From Cloeon dipterum (Eukaryota > Arthropoda > Insecta > Ephemeroptera > Baetidae): DNA of 64,000 nucleotides. The notes beneath the pieces are model-generated. The model did not search any database, was not told the DNA's origin, and worked only from the letters and a program-made list of their open reading frames with translations. The stretch is taken from the NCBI RefSeq assembly GCF_949628265.1, contig NC_088786.1, forward strand, positions 7,440,001 to 7,504,000. The letters are read 5' to 3'. This document shows, piece by piece, positions 56,972 to 64,000 of the stretch (its first letter is position 1; every line of letters begins with the position of its first letter). The translations under genes and the position numbers were made by a program.

Positions 56972-57770
56972 TGACATCCATTTAGCTAAACTGAAATACG
57001 AAAAAAATAAAAATTTGAATAATCGAACGAAAGTAATATAAAAAACATGGTTTTTAATTTCAATTTTAGTCCTGATTGATTCTAAAATCTCTGTGAAACA
57101 AAACACGTTCGGAAACAATGGTAAATTTGATACGAGCATTTTTTATTTCAAGAAAATAAAACACGGTTATGAACTAAATGATAAAGGTGTTAGGTTGAAA
57201 TTTGCAGTCATCTTGAGCTTTAAATCACCGACGATTTTTTTATAAATGAAGGAGAAAGATAAACTGAAAATATGTCAAGATGCTGAACAAAACACAATTT
57301 CAAAAAAAAAATTGTTCTTGGAAATGTGTTTTACGCAAAAATATTATAAATTAGAACTGCTCAACACATTTTTACTATATGGGCTAGTATTTTTCTACTG
57401 TATTTTTAGCACCACGGGATCGAATAATTTCATAAAGATTCATAAAGAGAGAAGATTCTTAATAGAGAGTGTAAAAAATTACAAAAATAATATTTCCAAT
57501 CCAAATGCCTACTAAAACAGAGAGCGCAACCCGCGCTTTAGAGTAGAGCACTGTGCGGTGTCAATTTTCATTACCATGGTAACCGCATTTTTTTAAATAA
57601 AAAACCACAACCGCACCACAACCGCATCGGTCTTGACCAAAACCGTAGTTGCGGTAACCGCAAAATTACCGCAAAACCGCAATTTATTTAATGTTTTAGA
57701 ACAAAATAGTTTTCTTTTGGCAAGGCTTAAATTTAATTATTTCTGCGTGCAACTCCATATCGCGGGTTTT
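56972..57770. other. Downstream of lectin C; AACCGC-rich repeat remnant at 57.5-57.7 kb
   Basis: After the lectin C 3' UTR the DNA is AT-rich. From 57535 to 57690 the words AACCGC, ACCGCA and GCGGT recur (TAGAGCACTGTGCGGT, ACCACAACCGCACC, TTGCGGTAACCGC), giving a self-complementary low-complexity patch. It may be a decayed end of a DNA transposon, but only one end is seen. Confidence 0.4.
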
Positions 57771-57780
57771 AACCATCATA

Positions 57781-58160
57781 ATTGCAAAAACTTTTCACCG
57801 TTAGACTCGTCTTGACCTCCCCTGAGCAGCTGAAGGGTTTAGGGGTTCTTACCCTCCACCCCTATACTTTAAACCCTTCGGAAATGAATAACATTTTATA
57901 GCTCTGGATAAATTTATTAATTTACATTTTATTAAAAACATTTTTTTTAGTTTTGGTTGAATGGGCGGGGTGGTAATTCAGTAGGAATTTAGGATGATTT
58001 TAAATGTTTTGAAGCCAAGTCGATGCAAATGGAAGCAGATTAATTTTTTTATTAAAATTGAAGCAATGGGGTTGAAAGGGGATGAGGGTAAGCTCCCCAT
58101 AAACACTTGGGCTGTTAGTGGAGGTCAAAGTGAGTCTAACGGTAGTAAATTTTTGCAATT
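57781..58160. mobile_element. Foldback element with inverted arms of about 95 bp
   Basis: The left arm 57781-57875 and right arm 58065-58160 are complementary with gaps: ATTGCAAAAA, ACCGTTAGACTC, TTGACCTCC, CTTACCCTC and ACCCC on the left are answered on the right by their complements in order. The interior is about 190 bp and noncoding. It is unrelated in sequence to the foldback copies at 16.4 and 24.3 kb. Confidence 0.55.
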
Positions 58161-58506
58161 CTGATTGTTGGAACCTGAGATTTGGAGGTTCAAAGAACCC
58201 AAAAAGTGGAAAAATGTAATTTATATTAAGTTATGAAATAATTATCAAGATATCCTAAAAATTACGCCATTCTGAAAAATTTGGGCCGGTTTTTAATTGA
58301 GGGCACACATTTAAGTGGCTCTTGATCCAATCAACTTGTCCACTAAAAGAAACCCAAATATTCCATTTATGATGCATCAATAACGTTGTAGTAGTTGATT
58401 GGCTTGATATTAGATTTAACACTTAATTTATTCAAAGAAAGGAGATTTTTTTAAATTTATGGTATATCATAAAAAGTGCCGTGCGAATTCCCAGAAATTA
58501 CACTAA
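58161..58506. other. AT-rich DNA flanking the satellite
   Basis: No gene or repeat is recognised. The change to GC-rich satellite at about 58507 is abrupt. Confidence 0.45.
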
Positions 58507-61500
58507 GCACGCCCTACCCGTCCCGCGTGCTTGCGGGACGCCCTACCCATCTCGCGGGACGCCCTACCCGTCCCGCGTGACTGCGGGACGCCCTACCCGT
58601 CCCGCGTGACTGCGAGACGCCCTACCCGTCCCGCGTGACTGCGAGACGCCCTACCCGTCCCGCGTGCTTGCGGGACGCCCTACCCGTCTCGCGGGACACC
58701 CTACCCGTCCCGCGTGACTGCGGGACGCCCTACCCGTCCCGCGTGCTTGCGGGACGCCCTACCCGTCCCGCGAGACTGCGGGACGCCCTACCCGTCTCGC
58801 GGGACGCCCTACCCGTCCCGCGTGACTGCGGGACGCCCTACCCATCCCGCGTGACTGCGGGACGCCCTACCCGTCTCGCGGGACGCCCTACCCGTCCCGC
58901 GTGCTTGCGGGACGCCCTACCCGTCTCGCGGGACGCCCTACCCGTCCCGCTTGACTGCGGGACGCCCTACCCATCTCGCGGGACGCCCTACCCGTCCCGC
59001 GTGCTTGCGGGACGCCCTACCCGTCTCGCGGGACGCCCTACCCGTCCCGCGTGCTTGCGGGACGCCCTACCCGTCTCGCGGGACGCCCTACCCGTCCCGC
59101 TTGACTGCGGGACGCCCTACCCATCTCGCGGGACGCCCTACCCGTCCCGCGTGCTTGCGGGACGCCCTACCCGTCTCGCGGGACGCCCTACCGATCCCGC
59201 GTGACTGCGGGACGCCCTACCCATCTCACGGGACGCCCTACCCGTCCCGCTTGACTGCGGGACGCCCTACCCATCTCGCGGGACACCCTACCCGTCCCGC
59301 GTGCTTGCGGGACGCCCTACCCGTCTCGCGGGACGCCCTACCCGTCCCGCGTGCTTGCGGGACGCCCTACCCGTCTCGCGGGACGCCCTACCCGTCCCGC
59401 GTGACTGCGGGACGCCCTACCCGTCCCGCGTGACTGCGAGACGCCCTACCCGTCCCGCGTGACTGCGAGACGCCCTACCCGTCCCGCGTGCTTGCGGGAC
59501 GCCCTACCCGTCTCGCGGGACACCCTACCCGTCCCGCGTGACTGCGGGACGCCCTACCCGTCCCGCGTGCTTGCGGGACGCCCTACCCGTCCCGCGAGAC
59601 TGCGGGACGCCCTACCCGTCTCGCGGGACGCCCTACCCGTCCCGCGTGACTGCGGGACGCCCTACCCATCCCGCGTGACTGCGGGACGCCCTACCCGTCT
59701 CGCGGGACGCCCTACCCGTCCCGCGTGCTTGCGGGACGCCCTACCCGTCTCGCGGGACGCCCTACCCGTCCCGCTTGACTGCGGGACGCCCTACCCATCT
59801 CGCGGGACGCCCTACCCGTCCCGCGTGCTTGCGGGACGCCCTACCCGTCTCGCGGGACGCCCTACCCATCCCGCGTGCTTGCGGGACGCCCTACCCGTCT
59901 CGCGGGACGCCCTACCCGTCCCGCTTGACTGCGGGACGCCCTACCCATCTCGCGGGACGCCCTACCCGTCCCGCGTGCTTGCGGGACGCCCTACCCGTCT
60001 CGCGGGACGCCCTACCGATCCCGCTTGACTGCGGGACGCCCTACCCATCTCACGGGACGCCCTACCCGTCCCGCTTGACTGCGGGACGCCCTACCCATCT
60101 CGCGGGACACCCTACCCGTCCCGCGTGCTTGCGGGACGCCCTACCCGTCTCGCGGGACGCCCTACCCGTCCCGCGTGCTTGCGGGACGCCCTACCCGTCT
60201 CGCGGGACGCCCTACCCGTCCCGCGTGACTGCGGGACGCCCTACCCGTCCCGCGTGCTTGCGGGACGCCCTACCCGTCTCGCGGGACGCCCTACCCGTCC
60301 CGCGTGCTTGCGGGACCCCCTACCCGTCTCGCGGGACGCCCTACCCGTGCCGCGTGCTTTCGGGACGCCCTACCCGTCCCGCGTGCTTGCGGGACGCCCT
60401 ACCCGTCTCGCGGGATGCCCTACCCGTCCCGCTTGACTGCGGGACGCCCTACCAATCTCGCGGGACGCCCTACCCGTCCCGCGTGCTTGCGGGACGCCCT
60501 ACCCGTCTCGCGGGACGCCCTACCCATCCCGCTTGACTGCGGGACGCCCTACCCATCTCGCGGGACGCCCTACCCGTCCCGCGTGCTTGCGGGACGCCCT
60601 ACCCGTCTCGCGGGACGCCCTACCCGTCCCGCGTGCTTGCGGGACGCCCTACCCGTCTCGCGGGACGCCCTACCCGTCCCGCGTGACTGCGGGACGCCCT
60701 ACCCGTCTCGCGGGACGCCCTACCCGTCTCGCGGGACGCCCTACCCGTCCCGCGTGCTTGCGGGACGCCCTACCCGTCTCGCGGGACGCCCTACCCGTCC
60801 CGCTTGACTGCGGGACGCCCTACCCATCTCGCGGGACGCCCTACCCGTCTCGCGGGACGCCCTACCCGTCCCGCGTGCTTGCGGGACGCCCTACCCGTCT
60901 CGCGGGCCGCCCTACCCGTCCCGCTTGACTGCGGGACGCCCTACCCATCTCGCGGGACGCCCTACCCGTCCCGCGTGCTTGCGGGACGCCCTACCCGTCT
61001 CGCGGGACGCCCTACCCGTCCCGCTTGACTGCGGGACGCCCTACCAATCTCGCGGGACGCCCAACCCGTCCCGCGTGCTTGCGGGACACCCTACCCGTCT
61101 CGCGGGACGCCCTACCCGTCCCGCTTGACTGCGGGACGCCCTACCCATCTCGCGGGACGCCCTACCCGTCCCGCTTGACTGCAGGACACCCTACCCGTCT
61201 CGCGGGACGCCCTACCCGTCCCGCTTGACTGCGGGACGCCCTACCCATCTCGCGGGACGCCCTACCCGTCCCGCGTGACTGCGGGACGCCCTACCCGTCC
61301 CGCGTGACTGCGGGACGCCCTACCCGTCTCGCGGGACGCCCTACCCGTCCCGCGTGCTTGCGGGACGCCCTACCCGTCTCGCGGGACGCCCTCCCCGTCC
61401 CGCGTGACTGCGGGACGCCCTACCCGTCTCGCGGGACGCCCTACCCGTCTCGCGGGACAACCTACCCGTCCCGCGTGACTGCGGGACGCCCTACCCGTCT

Positions 61501-64000
61501 CGCGGGATGCCCTACCCGTCTCGCGGGACGCCCTACCCGTCCCGCATGACTGCGGGACGCCCTACCAATCTCGCGGGACGCCCAACCCGTCCCGCGTGCT
61601 TGCGGGACACCCTACCCGTCTCGCGGGACGCCCTACCCGTCCCGCTTGACTGCGGGACGCCCTACCCATCTCGCGGGACGCCCTACCCGTCCCGCTTGAC
61701 TGCAGGACACCCTACCCGTCTCGCGGGACGCCCTACCCGTCCCACTTGACTGCGGGACGCCCTACCCATCTCGCGGGACGCCCTACCCGTCCCGCGTGAC
61801 TGCGGGACGCCCTACCCGTCCCGCGTGACTGCGGGACGCCCTACCCGTCTCGCGGGACGCCCTACCCGTCCCGCGTGCTTGCGGGACGCCCTACCCGTCT
61901 CGCGGGACGCCCTCCCCGTCCCGCGTGACTGCGGGACGCCCTCCCCGTCTCGCGGGACGCCCTACCCGTCTCGCGGGACGCCCTACCCGTCCCGCGTGAC
62001 TGCGGGACGCCCTACCCGTCTCGCGGGATGCCCTACTCGTCTCGCGGGACGCCCTACCCGTCCCGCATGACTGCGGGACGCCCTACCCGTCCCGCGTGCT
62101 TGCGGGACGCCCTACCCGTCTCGCGGGACGCCCTACCCGTCCCGCTTGACTGCGGGACGCCCTACCCATCTCGCGGGACGCCCTACCCGTCCCGCGTGCT
62201 TGCGGGAAGCCCTACCCGTCTCGCGGGACGCCCTACCCGTCCCGCGTGCTTGCGGGACGCCCTACCCGTCCCGCGTGCTTGCGGGACGCCCTACCCGTCC
62301 CGCGTGCTTGCGGGACGCCCTACCCGTCTCGCGGGACGCCCTACCCGTCCCGCTTGACTGCGGGACGCCCTACCAATCTCGCGGGACGCCCTACCCGTCC
62401 CGCGTGCTTGCGGGACGCCCTACCCGTCTCGCGGGACGCCCTACCCATCCCGCTTGACTGCGGGACGCCCTACCCATCTCGCGGGACGCCCTACCCGTCC
62501 CGCGTGCTTGCGGGACGCCCTACCCGTCTCGCGGGACGCCCTACCCGTCCCACGTGACTGCGGGACGCCCTACTTGTCTCGCGGGACGCCCTACCCGTCC
62601 CGCGTGCTTGCGGGACGCCCTACCCGTCTCGCGGGACGCCCTACCCGTCCCGCTTGACTGCGGGACGCCCTACCCATCTCGCGGGACGCCCTACCCGTCC
62701 CGCGTGCTTGCGGGACGCCCTACCCGTCTCGCGGGACGCCCTACCCGTCCCGCGTGCTTGCAGGACGCCCTACCCGTCTCGCGGGACGCCCTACCCGTCC
62801 CGCTTGACTGCGGGACGCCCTACCAATCTCGCGGGACGTCCAACCCGTCCCGCGTGCTTGCGGGACGCCCCACCCGTCTCGCGGGACGCCCTACCCGTCC
62901 CGCTTGACTGCGGGACGCCCTACCCATCTCGCGGGACGCCCTACCCGTCCCGCTTGACTGCGGGACGCCCTACCCGTCTCGCGGGATGCCCTACCCGTCC
63001 CGCGTGCTTGCGGGACGCTCTACCCGTCTCGCGGGACGCCCTACCCGTCCCGCTTGACTGCGGGACGCCCTACCCATCTCGCGGGACGCCCTACCCGTCC
63101 CGCTTGACTGCGGGACGCCCTACCAATCTCGCGGGACGTCCAACCCGTCCCGCGTGCTTGCGGGACGCCCTACCTGTCTCGCGTGACGCCCTACCCGTCC
63201 CGCTTGACTGCGGGACGCCCTACCCATCTCGCGGGACGCCCTACCCGTCCCGCTTGACTGCGGGACGCCCTACCCATCTCGCGGGATGCCCTACCCGTCC
63301 CGCGTGCTTGCGGGACGCCCTACCCGTCTCGCGGGACGCCCTACCCGTCCCGCTTGACTGCGGGACGCCCTACCCATCTCGCGGGACGCCCTACCCGTCC
63401 CGCTTGACTGCGGGACGCCCTACCCATCTCGCGGGACGCCCTACCCGTCCCGCGTGCTTGCGGGACGCCCTACCCGTCTCGCGGGACGCCCTACCCGTCC
63501 CGCTTGACTGCGGGACGCCCTACCCATCTCGCGGGACGCCCTACCCGTCCCGCGTGCTTGCGGGACGCCCTACCCGTCTCGCGGGACGCCCTACCCATCC
63601 CGCTTGACTGCGGGACGCCCTACCCATCTCGCGGGACGCCCTACCCGTCCCGCTTGACTGCGGGACGCCCTACCCATCTCGCGGGACGCCCCACCCGTCC
63701 CGCTTGACTGCGGGACGCCCTACCCATCTCGCGGGACGCCCTACCCGTCCCGCTTGACTGCGGGACGCCCTACCCATCTCGCGGGACGCCCTACCCGTCC
63801 CGCTTGACTGCGGGACGCACTACCAATCTCGCGGGACGCCCTACCCGTCCCGCGTGCTTGCGGGACGCCCTACCCGTCTCGCGGGACGCCCTACCCGTCC
63901 CGCGTGACTGCGGGACGCCCTACCCGTCTCGCGGGACGCCCTACCCGTCCCGCGTGACTGCGGGACGCCCTACCCGTCCCGCGTGCTTGCGGGACGCCCT
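58507..64000 (+). repeat. GC-rich satellite array of hairpin-forming units
   Basis: About 5.5 kb, continuing past the window end. The core CGGGACGCCCTACCCGTC is followed by either CCGCGTGCTTG, CCGCGTGACTG or CCGCTTGACTG (29-bp unit) or by TCG (21-bp unit). These mostly alternate, giving a 50-bp dimer, and the ACTG and CTTG variants often alternate to give about 100 bp. Each unit has dyad symmetry: CGGGACG and CGTCCCG pair around CCCTACC, and GCGGGACG pairs with CGTCCCGC across the junction. CpG density is very high compared with the AT-rich neighbours. Because 50 is not a multiple of 3 and TGA occurs in the GACTG units, the many Arg/Pro-rich open frames change register and are not genes. Confidence 0.95.

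Noticed and set aside
56627-57139. 170-codon minus-strand frame
   Set aside because: Antisense to the last exon of C-type lectin C.
58635-63707. Many long plus-strand open frames (up to 317 codons) rich in Arg, Pro and Thr
   Set aside because: They are translations of the GC-rich satellite in shifting frames. The 50-bp period is not a multiple of 3, several frames are open at once, and no start context or splice structure exists.

Overview
The window is eukaryotic, AT-rich and intron-dense, and every recognisable protein points to an arthropod, most likely an insect. The evidence is a Drosophila-type Sra-1/CYFIP, an insect-type insulin-like peptide, Tim8, a TMTC protein and a cluster of small secreted C-type lectins. 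The exact lineage cannot be told from the sequence. I assembled gene models by hand from canonical splice sites and matching intron phases. Most of the remaining open frames are not genes.

Layout: (1) 2-286, the last exon of a TMTC-family gene on +. (2) 3689-6991 and 11045-14280, two tandem genes on - encoding poly(ADP-ribose) glycohydrolase (PARG) family proteins. They share exon sizes and phases. The first keeps the GGG...QEE catalytic signature; the second has lost it. (3) About 13.9-28 kb, a gene-poor stretch with mobile-element debris: two 97-bp LTRs lying head to head with a tRNA-Leu-type primer-binding site, hairpin (foldback) elements, a large inverted repeat, and several CpG-rich islands. 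One island carries a TATA box and a strong splice donor. (4) 34209-38402, an insulin-like peptide gene on +, whose ATG sits at an exon start, so at least one 5' UTR exon lies upstream. (5) 38895-39343, Tim8 on -, head to head with (6) CYFIP/Sra-1 on + (40028-50395), 20 constitutive coding exons plus a probable 69-nt cassette exon. Its introns hold a hAT-type nonautonomous transposon with a perfect 8-bp target duplication, a small hairpin element and a SINE-like insertion. (7) 50705-56971, three C-type lectin genes (two on -, one on +) sharing exon phases but differing in the sugar-binding motif and in the N-terminal stalk. (8) About 58507-64000, a GC-rich satellite array of hairpin-forming units with a ~50/100-bp period and longer duplicated blocks, running off the window end.

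The genes do not form one pathway. PARG proteins remove ADP-ribose polymers, CYFIP is a WAVE-complex subunit, Tim8 is a mitochondrial import chaperone, the insulin-like peptide is a secreted hormone, and the lectins are probable immune or recognition proteins. The most interesting points are the putative PARG pseudo-enzyme beside an intact paralogue, the CYFIP cassette exon, the diversifying lectin cluster, the palindromic LTR pair and the hairpin satellite.
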